Assembly: GCA_023512345.1 (NCBI GenBank)
Contig: JAILZT010000015.1
Coordinates: forward strand, 56,619 to 120,618
Source: Paenibacillus sp.
GTDB taxonomy: Bacteria; Bacillota; Bacilli; Paenibacillales; Paenibacillaceae
Length of the DNA stretch: 64,000 nucleotides
Direction of reading: 5' to 3'
Both the position numbers and the translations under genes were made by a program. This document shows positions 16,218 to 24,598 of this stretch, in pieces; the first letter of the stretch is position 1; every line of letters starts with the position of its first letter. The notes beneath the pieces are model-generated. The model was not told the origin of the DNA. It saw nothing but the letters and a program-made list of their open reading frames with translations, and searched no databases.

Positions 16218-18572
16218 ATGTCTTCACTTAAAACGGTGTCACTTAACTTTGATTTTATCAATCACCTTATCGATAATAACTTGCGTGAGGAAGTTCTGCA
16301 GGGTCAATTTGGTCTTGAAAAAGAAAACGCCAGAGTCGATAAGGATGGGAATCTTGCATTAACGCCTCATCCAAAAGCGTTTGGGAATAAAAATGATAAT
16401 CCCTATATCCAAACTGATTTCTCGGAAAGCCAAATTGAAATGATCACTCCCGTATTTAATTCGATTGAAGAAACGTATCATTTTCTCGATGCACTGCAAG
16501 ATATCGTGACGCAAGAATTAATTGAGGCGGATGAATATCTGTGGACCAGCAGTAATCCTCCTGTATTGCCAAATGACGAGGATATTCCTCTCGCCAAAAT
16601 GGAAGATCCGCTGGAGGAGATGTATCGAACTCAGTTAGCCCAGAAGTATGGTCGCAAAAAACAGTTGCTTAGCGGAATTCATTATAATTTTTCGTTCAAC
16701 GAAGGTTTTCTTAAAAAGCTGTACGAAACTTCGCAAAGTAAAGAGGATTACAAGCAGTTCAAGGATGGATTGTACTTAAAAGTAGCCCGAAATATATTGA
16801 AATATCGCTGGTTACTTATTTATTTGACTGGAGCCAGCCCTGTTTTTAACAAATCTTATATAGAACAATGTGTGGCTTTAAGCCATCATATGGATGAAGA
16901 TAGTCACTACTTTCCGAATATGAATTCTCTGCGAAATAGTGTATGCGGTTATCGTAACGAAAAGCCATTGAATGTATCTTTTAACTCCATTGAGGAATAT
17001 GTTGCAGACTTACGAAATTTAGTCCAATCTAAAGAATTGCTAAGTGCGAAAGAATTTTATAGTCCAATTCGTTTGAAAACCGCAAAAGGGGAGAATCAAC
17101 TTCTAGAACTTCTAGATGATGGCATCGCTTATTTAGAGCTGCGTATGTTTGACTTAAATCCCTTGTATAAGAACGGAATTAGTCTTGAAATCATGCAGTT
17201 CATTCATGTATTTCTGGTATATATGCTGGTGAAGCATGACGAACCTTTTAACAAAGAGGAACAGCAACTGGCTAATAAGAATTTGGATACACTTATGTTA
17301 GAAGGTCTTCAAGCGAAGTTATGGGATAAGGATAACGCGGTTAGTATGGAGGAACAAGCAGTAGAAATCCTTGATTCGATGCAAGAAATGCTGAGACTTA
17401 TCAAGCCAGAAGATGAACAAATCATTAATCTGCTTGATCATACCAAGAAAACTATAGTAAACCCTGAACTCAGCTATGCATCTATCGTGAAATCAGAATT
17501 ACAAAGTTCTTCTTACTTACATTATCATTTGAACAAAGCTAAGGAATATGCGAACTACAGTCTTGGAGCGGGATATAAGCTGGCCGGATATGAAGACTTG
17601 GAATTATCAACACAGCTATTATTAAAAGCGGCAGTGAAACGTGGGATTAAATTTGAAATCATCGATCGTGATGAGAATTTTGTGGTCCTGACAAAAGGCG
17701 ATCATAAGGAATATGTAAAACAAGCAACGAAAACATCTCTGGATTCTTACAGTACGGTTTTAATCATGGAAAATAAGATCGTCACCAAAAAAGTTCTGAA
17801 ACAATATGGCATTAGAGTCCCAGGGGGGAGTGATTATCGAAATCTTCATGAGGCCATGCTTGATTATGAAGTTCATCGGAACCAAAAAATTGTCATAAAA
17901 CCAAAATCAACAAACTTCGGGCTTGGCATTACGATTTTCACTAACAGCTTTACTATCGACGATTATCGGCAAGCTTTTGAGATGGCCTTTGAACATGATC
18001 GAACGGTCTTACTTGAGGAATTTGTTACGGGAAAAGAATATCGTTTCCTTGTCATGGGTGACGAGGTCGTTGGAATTCTGCATCGCGTACCCGCCAATAT
18101 AGTGGGGGATGGAATTCATACGATAGAACACCTTATCCACGAAAAGAACAAAGATCCCTTAAGAGGCAAGGGCTACAGAACCCCTCTTGAACGGATCCAA
18201 CTAGGTGAGGCAGAGAGGATGTTTTTGAAAAACCAATCCAAGAATCCCTTAGACATTCCCAAGTTAGGTGAAATCATATACTTACGCGAGAACTCCAATA
18301 TCAGTACAGGAGGGGATAGTATTGATTTTACGGATGAAATCCCTTCAAGCTATAAAGAGATTGCTATTCAATCTGCTAAAGCAGCTGGAGCTACATTCTG
18401 CGGCGTAGATATGATAATAAATCAGATAGATCACGAAGCAACCGATCAGAATTACAGCATTATCGAAATTAATTTTAACCCTGCGATTCATATACACTGT
18501 TATCCATATCAAGGTATCAATCGCAAGGCAGATGATAAGATTCTTGATTTGTTATTCGGAGAATTAGACTAA
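16218..18572 (+). CDS. gshF: Bifunctional glutamate-cysteine ligase/glutathione synthetase
   Basis: A 784-residue GshF (GshAB) enzyme making gamma-Glu-Cys and then glutathione. The N-terminal half (1 to about 490) is the GCS domain: GQFGLEKENARV, QTDFSESQIEMITPV, LSGIHYNFSF and SYIEQCVALSHHMDE. The C-terminal half is an ATP-grasp: IVIKPKSTNFGLGITIF, VLLEEFVTGKEYRFLVMGDE and the metal site SIIEINFNPAIHIH. Length is near the family norm (about 750-780). It starts at an ATG behind AGAGGG. The gene is monocistronic and ends 7 bases from the convergent resolvase-like gene. Confidence 0.96.
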   Translation: MSSLKTVSLNFDFINHLIDNNLREEVLQGQFGLEKENARVDKDGNLALTPHPKAFGNKNDNPYIQTDFSESQIEMITPVFNSIEETYHFLDALQDIVTQELIEADEYLWTSSNPPVLPNDEDIPLAKMEDPLEEMYRTQLAQKYGRKKQLLSGIHYNFSFNEGFLKKLYETSQSKEDYKQFKDGLYLKVARNILKYRWLLIYLTGASPVFNKSYIEQCVALSHHMDEDSHYFPNMNSLRNSVCGYRNEKPLNVSFNSIEEYVADLRNLVQSKELLSAKEFYSPIRLKTAKGENQLLELLDDGIAYLELRMFDLNPLYKNGISLEIMQFIHVFLVYMLVKHDEPFNKEEQQLANKNLDTLMLEGLQAKLWDKDNAVSMEEQAVEILDSMQEMLRLIKPEDEQIINLLDHTKKTIVNPELSYASIVKSELQSSSYLHYHLNKAKEYANYSLGAGYKLAGYEDLELSTQLLLKAAVKRGIKFEIIDRDENFVVLTKGDHKEYVKQATKTSLDSYSTVLIMENKIVTKKVLKQYGIRVPGGSDYRNLHEAMLDYEVHRNQKIVIKPKSTNFGLGITIFTNSFTIDDYRQAFEMAFEHDRTVLLEEFVTGKEYRFLVMGDEVVGILHRVPANIVGDGIHTIEHLIHEKNKDPLRGKGYRTPLERIQLGEAERMFLKNQSKNPLDIPKLGEIIYLRENSNISTGGDSIDFTDEIPSSYKEIAIQSAKAAGATFCGVDMIINQIDHEATDQNYSIIEINFNPAIHIHCYPYQGINRKADDKILDLLFGELD

Positions 18573-18579
18573 TCTTTGT

Positions 18580-19122
18580 CTAGTTCTCCAAGTAACGGTA
18601 TAGTGTAGACTTACTGATTCCGGTTTCTTCTTTAATTTCTGCCAGACTATAGTTTTTACTCTGGTACATAATAACCGCTCTTTTCACATTTTCATCCGCT
18701 TTCCGAGGTCGTCCAGGAACGTGACCCTTTTGTTTGGCTTCGGAAAGTCCCCTTTTTGTGTTCTCACTGATCACATCGCTTTGAAAATCCACTAGATGCT
18801 TTACGATATCATTAAATGAATATCCTTCCGACTTACTAGTATCAATTCCTTCGGATATAGAATGAATATAAGCTTGCTGGTTGTTCAATACTTCTAAAAT
18901 CTCAACAAGATGACGTGTGGAATCGGCTAATGCAAAAAGCTTCGTGACAACAACTTTATCCCCCGGCTTCAAATGTATCATCATCTCATCAAGTTTGACT
19001 CTTCGTTTAGCAGATGAATGTTCTTCCGCAACTATACAATCACATGGAAATGTTGAAAGCTGACTGATTTGATTCTCGTTATTGGGATCATCCTCGTAAG
19101 GTCTCATATAGCCAATAAGCAT
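18580..19122 (-). CDS. Catalytically degenerate serine-recombinase-like protein
   Basis: A 180-residue protein with the resolvase fold and a C-terminal Hin-like helix-turn-helix (GRPRKADENVKRAVIMY, SLAEIKEETGISKSTLYRYL). Against canonical YARVSTxxQ the N-terminus reads IGYMRPYEDDPNNENQ, so the nucleophile Ser is Tyr. Canonical KLDRLGRS reads TKLFALADS, so both active-site Arg are replaced (Ala, Asp). The Arg of motif R-x-S is kept. It therefore cannot recombine DNA by the known mechanism and is more likely a DNA-binding regulator. No inverted repeats or target duplication are seen around it. Confidence 0.85.
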   Translation of the reverse strand: MLIGYMRPYEDDPNNENQISQLSTFPCDCIVAEEHSSAKRRVKLDEMMIHLKPGDKVVVTKLFALADSTRHLVEILEVLNNQQAYIHSISEGIDTSKSEGYSFNDIVKHLVDFQSDVISENTKRGLSEAKQKGHVPGRPRKADENVKRAVIMYQSKNYSLAEIKEETGISKSTLYRYLEN

Positions 19123-19220
19123 AACAAACGCTCCTAACTCTTCATTCTTTTCTAAGTAAGCACAGCGTAATCATACCACAAATTAAAATGCACCAAAAAG
19201 GTTCCATTTAGGGATGTTTG

Positions 19221-20735
19221 ATGGTAGACTTACTTTTAGAAAAGACGGAAAGATACGAGGTGGGAGTTACATTGATTGAGAGATTAAAAAGAGAGTGGTT
19301 TTTTAATGTGAAGGGGGATGTTCTTGCGGGCATAGTGGTTGCCTTAGCACTGATTCCAGAGGCCATAGCTTTTTCCATTATTGCTGGAGTGGATCCCATG
19401 GTGGGATTGTATGCATCCTTTTGTATTGCTGTCATTATAGCTTTTGTTGGCGGGCGTCCAGGTATGATCTCTGCTGCTACGGGTGCGATGGCACTTGTTA
19501 TGGTCCCGCTGGTTAAAGAGCATGGATTGAATTATTTGTTGGCAGCGACAATATTGACAGGTGTATTTCAAGCCTTGTTTGGTGTTTTGAAGATTGCTAA
19601 GTTGATGAAGTTCATCCCTAGAGCCGTTATGATCGGCTTTGTGAATTCATTAGCGATCTTGATATTTATGGCACAGGTGCCCCATTTCTGGGGAATATCT
19701 GTAATGACCTATGTATTTGTAGCGATCACATTACTTATCGTGTATGTAGTACCTTTGTTTTTTAAAGCCATACCCGCACCGTTGATCGCGATTGTTGTAT
19801 TAACAAGTGTGGTTATCTATTCAGGTCTTGACCTTAGCACTGTAGGAGATCTGGGCAATATTACACAGACTTTGCCGTCATTTTTAATTCCGGATGTTCC
19901 CTTTAACGTGGAAACCCTTCAGATTATTTTCCCCTATTCAATAGCTTTAGCTATTGTGGGTCTGTTGGAATCCTTGCTCACTGCAACGATTGTGGATGAT
20001 ATGACGGGTACGGAAAGCAATAAAAACCGGGAAGCCAGAGGACAAGGGATTGCCAATATTATTAATGGATTTTTTGGCGGTATGGCCGGTTGTGCAATGA
20101 TTGGGCAGTCTGTAATTAATGTGAAGTCAGGTGGACGAGGAAGATTATCTACACTCGTTGCGGGTTCTTTCCTGATGTTCCTGCTTCTTGTTCTAGGTGA
20201 TTTAGTTGTACAAATACCTATGCCTGTACTGGTAGGAATAATGATCATGGTCTCTGTGGGCACCTTCGATTGGTCTTCGTTCACGTATCTTAGAAAAGCT
20301 CCGAAGGCGGATGCTGCCGTGATGCTGGTTACCGTGATTATCGTTGTCGTTACGCATGATTTGTCTAAAGGAGTAATCGCAGGTGTAATCCTCAGCGCAA
20401 TCTTCTTTGTATCCAAAATCTCAAATATCGAAGTTCGTCAGCGTCTTGAGAATAACAGAACCCTATTTGAAGTGGAAGGCCAGCTATTTTTTGCTTCCGT
20501 AGAAGGATTCGTTGATGCATTTGATTTCTCTGTAAGTGATAAAGATATTGTTATTGATTTCTCTAGTTCACATATATGGGATGATTCTGCCGTAGGAGCG
20601 ATCGATAAAGTAGTCATCAAATACAGGGAGAATAATAACCTAGTTAAAATTAAAGGATTAAACTCTTCTAGTAAAAAAATAGTGGATAAATTAGCAGTCT
20701 ATAATGATGTAAATGCCACTGTGAGTGCACATTAA
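19221..20735 (+). CDS. SulP-family anion transporter with STAS domain
   Basis: A roughly 504-residue SulP/SLC26 transporter. It has 10 or more hydrophobic segments beginning DVLAGIVVALALIPEAIAFSIIAGVDPMVGLYA (the SulP signature region) and a C-terminal STAS domain (about 405-500; VEGQLFFASVEGFVDAF, IVIDFSSSHIWDDSAVGAIDKV). Sulfate or bicarbonate are the usual substrates and cannot be separated here. Start choice: ATG at 19221 has a poor site, while TTG at 19272 has GAGGTGGGAG and would give a start LIERLKREW. A Usp gene follows 21 bases later, probably in the same operon. Confidence 0.88.
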   Translation: MVDLLLEKTERYEVGVTLIERLKREWFFNVKGDVLAGIVVALALIPEAIAFSIIAGVDPMVGLYASFCIAVIIAFVGGRPGMISAATGAMALVMVPLVKEHGLNYLLAATILTGVFQALFGVLKIAKLMKFIPRAVMIGFVNSLAILIFMAQVPHFWGISVMTYVFVAITLLIVYVVPLFFKAIPAPLIAIVVLTSVVIYSGLDLSTVGDLGNITQTLPSFLIPDVPFNVETLQIIFPYSIALAIVGLLESLLTATIVDDMTGTESNKNREARGQGIANIINGFFGGMAGCAMIGQSVINVKSGGRGRLSTLVAGSFLMFLLLVLGDLVVQIPMPVLVGIMIMVSVGTFDWSSFTYLRKAPKADAAVMLVTVIIVVVTHDLSKGVIAGVILSAIFFVSKISNIEVRQRLENNRTLFEVEGQLFFASVEGFVDAFDFSVSDKDIVIDFSSSHIWDDSAVGAIDKVVIKYRENNNLVKIKGLNSSSKKIVDKLAVYNDVNATVSAH

Positions 20736-20756
20736 TCTATTTCAGGAGTGAATGAT

Positions 20757-21176
20757 ATGTATAATCGTATCTTGTTAGCCGTAGATGGATCTGAGAATTC
20801 TGTGCGTGCCGCTAAAGAGGCCATTAAAATAGTTTCTGCATCACCTCATTGTAAATTTGAAGTTATCAGTGTTGCTGATTTCTCTAAAGCCAAAATTGAA
20901 ATTTTACATGCTCAAGGCAAAGAAGAACTGGAACTGAAAAGACGTGAAAAACTGACTCCCATTGAACAAATTCTTAAGCAGGGGAATGTATCCTATAAGG
21001 TTAAGATTCTTCACGGTGAACCAGGACCCACGATCATTGACTATGCTAACAAAGAGAAGGTTGAGCTGGTGATCATTGGAAGCAGAGGACTTAACGCACT
21101 GCAGGAAATGGTACTTGGGAGCGTTAGCCATAAGGTCGTTAAGAGAGTACATTGTCCGGTGCTGATCGTAAAGTAA
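20757..21176 (+). CDS. Universal stress protein (UspA family)
   Basis: A 139-residue Usp fold protein. It begins YNRILLAVDGSENSVRAA and ends with the ATP-binding loop IIGSRGLNALQEMVLGSVSHKVV (G-x2-G-x9-G-S) and CPVLIVK, so it should bind ATP. ATG 20757 has CAGGAGTG 8 bases upstream; the in-frame GTG in that site is not used. Pairing with SulP transporters is common in bacteria and suggests a regulatory link to transport. Confidence 0.92.
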   Translation: MYNRILLAVDGSENSVRAAKEAIKIVSASPHCKFEVISVADFSKAKIEILHAQGKEELELKRREKLTPIEQILKQGNVSYKVKILHGEPGPTIIDYANKEKVELVIIGSRGLNALQEMVLGSVSHKVVKRVHCPVLIVK

Positions 21177-21197
21177 TTAATACATGACTGGAACACT

Positions 21198-21230
21198 AAA
21201 AACCAACCCTTTTTTAGGGTTGGTTTTTTT
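21198..21230. terminator. Terminator between usp and nudix genes
   Basis: Stem AACCAACCC / GGGTTGGTT with a T-rich loop and a seven-T run, flanked by A-run on the left. It can serve both convergent genes. Confidence 0.92.
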
Positions 21231-21761
21231 CTATGCCAATTGATTCAGCAGTTCCGCTACAATCAACTCCAGCACAATCGTTTCACGTTCTACAGAAAAT
21301 CCCATAGAAGCTTCCTGAGTGGTAATAACTTGCCGGTTGTGGCGAATCGCTTCATGAATATCTATCCATACGGCGGACATACCATTTGTGATTTCATAAT
21401 CTTCTAACTGGGCTTCTCCCAACTGCTCATGAATCGAACATAGGAAATAATAGGAGAACATATGAATTAGATCAAAGTCAGTCTTATAATGAGGTCTATA
21501 TTCCTCAATGTATCCTAGCTCACTTATTACTTCCACTTGGCTGGCGCCCGTCTCCTCAGCCATTTCTCTACGTAAGCCGCTGATCAAATCCTCATTTAAC
21601 TCTATCCCGCCGCCCGGAAAGCTATAATCATTGTACCTCTTGGTATAGAGCAGAAGGATCTTAGAATCTTTCATAACGATAGCTCTTGCCGCTTTACGTT
21701 CGAATATTCTTCCTTCCAGACTTTTAACATCCTGATGTATCATTTTTTGAATAAGTTTCAT
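21231..21761 (-). CDS. Nudix hydrolase
   Basis: A 176-residue Nudix enzyme hydrolysing a nucleoside-diphosphate-linked substrate. The Nudix box G-x5-E-x7-REUxEExGU is complete (GGGIELNEDLISGLRREMAEETGA, about 51-74). The N-terminal extension (QKMIHQDVKSLEGRIFERKAARAIVMKDSK) and the FDLIHMFSYYFLC strand are typical of small MutT-like proteins. The ATG has an AAAGGAAG site. The stop lies at the terminator edge. Confidence 0.9.
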   Translation of the reverse strand: MKLIQKMIHQDVKSLEGRIFERKAARAIVMKDSKILLLYTKRYNDYSFPGGGIELNEDLISGLRREMAEETGASQVEVISELGYIEEYRPHYKTDFDLIHMFSYYFLCSIHEQLGEAQLEDYEITNGMSAVWIDIHEAIRHNRQVITTQEASMGFSVERETIVLELIVAELLNQLA

Positions 21762-22008
21762 TGAAGAGGCTTCCTTTACTAGTTAGTTGAATTAGTTGAT
21801 ATGTACAAAAGAAGTATCAATCTTTGTAGCCATTATACTGGTTCGGGACTACTTTTGAAACAGTAGAGCCTTAAGAGAAAAATCCTTTGATTAAGTTGAG
21901 TAAGCAATTAAGCAGGATAGTATGAAGCTTTCGCGAATACTCTGGTTAGGGGTGAAATAAAAGAACAAATCAAAGCGATCAGAAACCTACGTGAAAGGCA
22001 GGAAAATA

Positions 22009-22875
22009 ATGAATGATCTTATAATTAATATTAGTTGGAAGGAAACATGCTGCGATTTCCAATCACTATTTGGGCAGGGTGAAACAACTAACATAACTCC
22101 TTTGGAATCCGGACTTGAAGCAGATGTATTTATGATTAGTACACTGAAATCTAAATATGTCTTAAAGATATGGTGTCGAGATTCAAAGCCAGATATTTCA
22201 GTTCAATACAAGCTGTTAGAGAGTATGTATAATCAAGGAATACCCGTTTCCAAACCGTTTGGCTGGGGAATGGATGTTAACAATAATCAAGTATTATTGA
22301 CCAGTTTCGATGGTACATCCATACAAAAAGTGAATAAATTAAAACTCACTAAATTCGCGAATATATTAACTGAAGTACATAAATTTAAGCTTGATAAATT
22401 GGGTAGTATTACAATCCCAAGATACGATTTTGTGGATTATTTCTTTTCTGGAATAGATGAGCAGTTAGATATCAAAGAACTATTAATTCAGCTCGTTGAA
22501 GACTCGAAAATTGTACAAAATTGCCTTATTCATGGTGATTATAATTTGCGGAATATCCTTGAATCAGAAGATAAATATACTATTATTGATTGGACAAATA
22601 TTCAGGTTGGTGATCCGAGATTTGATATCGCGTGGTCGATGATCATCATTCGAATTTATGTCAGTGAGAAGTATTCTTTGATCTACCGTTCTATATTTTT
22701 AACGAAAAACAATTACACTGAAGATGAACTAGAACGATTTGAAGCTCTAGCCTGCCTTCGTTGGATTCATCTTAACCGAATCTCAAATCTCCCAAAACTG
22801 CATAATACTATTTCAACGGTTAGAGCAATCTTAAAGAAAAATAAATACTTAAATGACGGATTAAATTTGATGTAG
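22009..22875 (+). CDS. Aminoglycoside-phosphotransferase-family kinase
   Basis: A 288-residue APH/choline-kinase-like phosphotransferase. The nucleotide region shows a Gly-poor loop (LESGLEADVFMI) and catalytic Lys in YVLKIWC. The Brenner motif HGDYNLRNIL (about 176) and metal Asp in TIIDWTNIQVGDPRFDIAW are intact. A GTG six codons earlier is possible, but ATG 22009 has AAGGCAGGAAA well placed. The substrate is unknown; similarity to the superfamily does not show antibiotic resistance. It stands alone. Confidence 0.82.
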   Translation: MNDLIINISWKETCCDFQSLFGQGETTNITPLESGLEADVFMISTLKSKYVLKIWCRDSKPDISVQYKLLESMYNQGIPVSKPFGWGMDVNNNQVLLTSFDGTSIQKVNKLKLTKFANILTEVHKFKLDKLGSITIPRYDFVDYFFSGIDEQLDIKELLIQLVEDSKIVQNCLIHGDYNLRNILESEDKYTIIDWTNIQVGDPRFDIAWSMIIIRIYVSEKYSLIYRSIFLTKNNYTEDELERFEALACLRWIHLNRISNLPKLHNTISTVRAILKKNKYLNDGLNLM

Positions 22876-22894
22876 AGACTTGCTTTAAAGTGGA

Positions 22895-22929
22895 TTGACA
22901 AATAAGAAAATTAAATATATTGTAGATAT
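22895..22929 (+). promoter_or_regulatory. Promoter/operator of rrf2 gene
   Basis: TTGACA (22895-22900), a 17-base spacer and TATTGT (22918-22923). The -10 overlaps ATATTGTAGATATA, a sequence repeated at 12 of 14 positions before the following flavoprotein gene, suggesting an autoregulated Rrf2 site. Confidence 0.6.
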
Positions 22930-22960
22930 ATTAAGTCTGTGATTAAGAAGGTGAATCAGA

Positions 22961-23356
22961 ATGAAGTATTCGAAAGCAACGAATTATGCCCTTCATACCA
23001 TGCTCTATCTTGTAGTGGCTACTCCCAATAAACCTATTGGTGTGCAGCAGCTAGCGGAGCGGCAGGAGGTTTCTCCTACGTATCTGTCTAAAATATTAAC
23101 CAAGCTAGTTAAGGCTGGGATGATTGAATCCGCTTCAGGCGCTAATGGTGGCTATAGATTAAAGCGGAATTGGGAAGAAATTTCCTTCCTTGATATTATT
23201 CATGCAGTTGAAGGTACAGCTTCCTTGTTCGATTGCTTGAACCATGGACCCGAATGCTTGATACAAAAAGAAATGATTGCGGCAGAGGAAAAAATGGAAG
23301 AGCATTTGAGGAATCAAAAAATGTCTGAGCTTGCTAAAAAAATATCGATGGTTTAG
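22961..23356 (+). CDS. Rrf2-family transcriptional regulator
   Basis: A 131-residue Rrf2 regulator: MKYSKATNYALHTMLYLV, winged helix with VSPTYLSKILTKLVKAGMIESASGANGGYRL, and the C-terminal FDCLNHGPECLIQK loop. It has two Cys (about 90 and 97) rather than the three of IscR/NsrR, so a thiol or disulfide signal is more likely than a classic Fe-S cluster. A GAAGGTG site precedes the ATG. It is followed by a thioredoxin-reductase-like flavoprotein, a common Rrf2 target in Bacillales. Confidence 0.92.
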   Translation: MKYSKATNYALHTMLYLVVATPNKPIGVQQLAERQEVSPTYLSKILTKLVKAGMIESASGANGGYRLKRNWEEISFLDIIHAVEGTASLFDCLNHGPECLIQKEMIAAEEKMEEHLRNQKMSELAKKISMV

Positions 23357-23377
23357 TGAACCATGGCTATTTTTTTG

Positions 23378-23395
23378 TATCTATTATAGATATAA
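23378..23395 (+). promoter_or_regulatory. Second Rrf2-like operator
   Basis: A perfect palindrome TATCTA-TTA-TAGATA (23378-23392) continues to TAGATATA and resembles the sequence overlapping the rrf2 -10. It lies 48 bases before the flavoprotein start. Confidence 0.6.
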
Positions 23396-23439
23396 AGAGT
23401 CTTTAAAGTCTTTTAAATTTCATTATAGGAGGAATTCAT

Positions 23440-24357
23440 TTGAAATACGACTGTGCGATTGTGGGTGGAGGACCAGCCGGCCTGAACGCGGCCTTGGTGT
23501 TAGGTAGGGCCAGAAGAGATGTTGTGTTATTTGATAATAACCAGCCTAGAAACCAAGTTACGCATTCTTCACATGGCTTTATTACAAGAGACGGAGTGAC
23601 ACCTGCCGAATTTCGTCGCATCGCCTATGAGGAAGTACTGCGGTATCCTTCTGTAAATCATTTGCCCTCGGAAGTAGCAGAGATTCGTCGAAGCGTTGAC
23701 AGTTTTATAATCGTTACTTCAACTGGACAACAGATTGAAGCTCGTAAGCTTCTGATCGCTACGGGTTTTCGTGAGCTTCTACCGGACATACCCGGTTTGC
23801 GTGAATGTTATGGAAAGAGCTTGTTCAATTGTCCTTACTGCGATGGTTGGGAGCTCCGGGATCAGCCGCTAATTGTTGTCTCCGAACATCCTAGAGTGTT
23901 TCATATGGCCAAATTGGTCTATAGCTGGAGTAAAGATCTCGTAATATGCACAAATGGGCAAACCTTACTAAATACTGAACAAAAACAGGTTCTGAAATCT
24001 AGAAATATCGAAGTGGTTGAACAAGCAGTCTCTGCTTTTATCGGCCATGAAGGCCAACTGAGACAGGTGGAATTTGCAGATGGATCGAGGATAGAGAGAA
24101 CTGGAGGATTTATTACACCTGAATTTGAGATCAAGGCTTTTATCCATGAATCGATTTCTTTTGGAAAAAATGAATTTGGGGGGATTTCCACAGATGAGTG
24201 GGGCAAAAGCTCCGTTCCGGGGCTGTATGCTGCTGGTGATGCTGCCTACGTAATGCCCTCTCAGTTGATTTATGCCGCAGCAGCCGGCAGCAGAGCAGCC
24301 AGTAGTATTCATGCGGAATTAACAGATGAGGATTTCGATTCAGACATTAATGAATAG
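23440..24357 (+). CDS. Thioredoxin-reductase-like NAD(P)/FAD oxidoreductase
   Basis: A 305-residue flavoprotein of the TrxR family: FAD-binding YDCAIVGGGPAGLNAALVLGRA, redox pair CPYCDGWE (about 127-130), and C-terminal GLYAAGDAAYVMPSQLIYAAAAGS. The start is TTG, 7 bases after TAGGAGG. The NAD(P)-binding loop between the Cys pair and the C-terminal FAD motif has no clear GxGxxA (LIVVSEHPRVFHMAKL), so NADPH use is uncertain and a partner-dependent role is possible. It is downstream of the Rrf2 gene with its own operator and a terminator. Confidence 0.88.
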   Translation: MKYDCAIVGGGPAGLNAALVLGRARRDVVLFDNNQPRNQVTHSSHGFITRDGVTPAEFRRIAYEEVLRYPSVNHLPSEVAEIRRSVDSFIIVTSTGQQIEARKLLIATGFRELLPDIPGLRECYGKSLFNCPYCDGWELRDQPLIVVSEHPRVFHMAKLVYSWSKDLVICTNGQTLLNTEQKQVLKSRNIEVVEQAVSAFIGHEGQLRQVEFADGSRIERTGGFITPEFEIKAFIHESISFGKNEFGGISTDEWGKSSVPGLYAAGDAAYVMPSQLIYAAAAGSRAASSIHAELTDEDFDSDINE

Positions 24358-24374
24358 GCAGCACAATTATGATC

Positions 24375-24424
24375 AAATGACCACATCGGAGTGAATCTAC
24401 TCACTCATGTGGTCATTTTTTTTA
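24375..24424 (+). terminator. Long terminator before hydE
   Basis: Stem AAATGACCACAT / ATGTGGTCATTT with an inner GAGTGA/TCACTC pairing and a nine-T run. Confidence 0.9.
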
Positions 24425-24598
24425 GATAATAAAAAAACCTCAGAAAAGTGTTAAATCGACATGTAATTTCGGAATGTAAGGACACAGCATAGCATAATCT
24501 TAAGTAATTCCGTTTAGTATGAGCTTACTTTGCAGTATAAGAGGTCACAAGAAGTGGCTCACGACTTGATCAACCGCACGGGAAGGAGTACACGCACT

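Noticed and set aside
18580..19122. Active resolvase or a mobile element
   Set aside because: Catalytic Ser and two Arg are missing, and no inverted repeats, target duplication or cargo genes are seen around it.
22009..22875. Aminoglycoside resistance gene
   Set aside because: Only superfamily motifs (HGDxxxxN, DW) are shared; there is no specific similarity I can name to a resistance enzyme.
24389..24408. AGTGA-N6-TCACT as an Fnr site before hydE
   Set aside because: It forms the inner part of the terminator hairpin of the upstream flavoprotein gene and is better explained by that structure.
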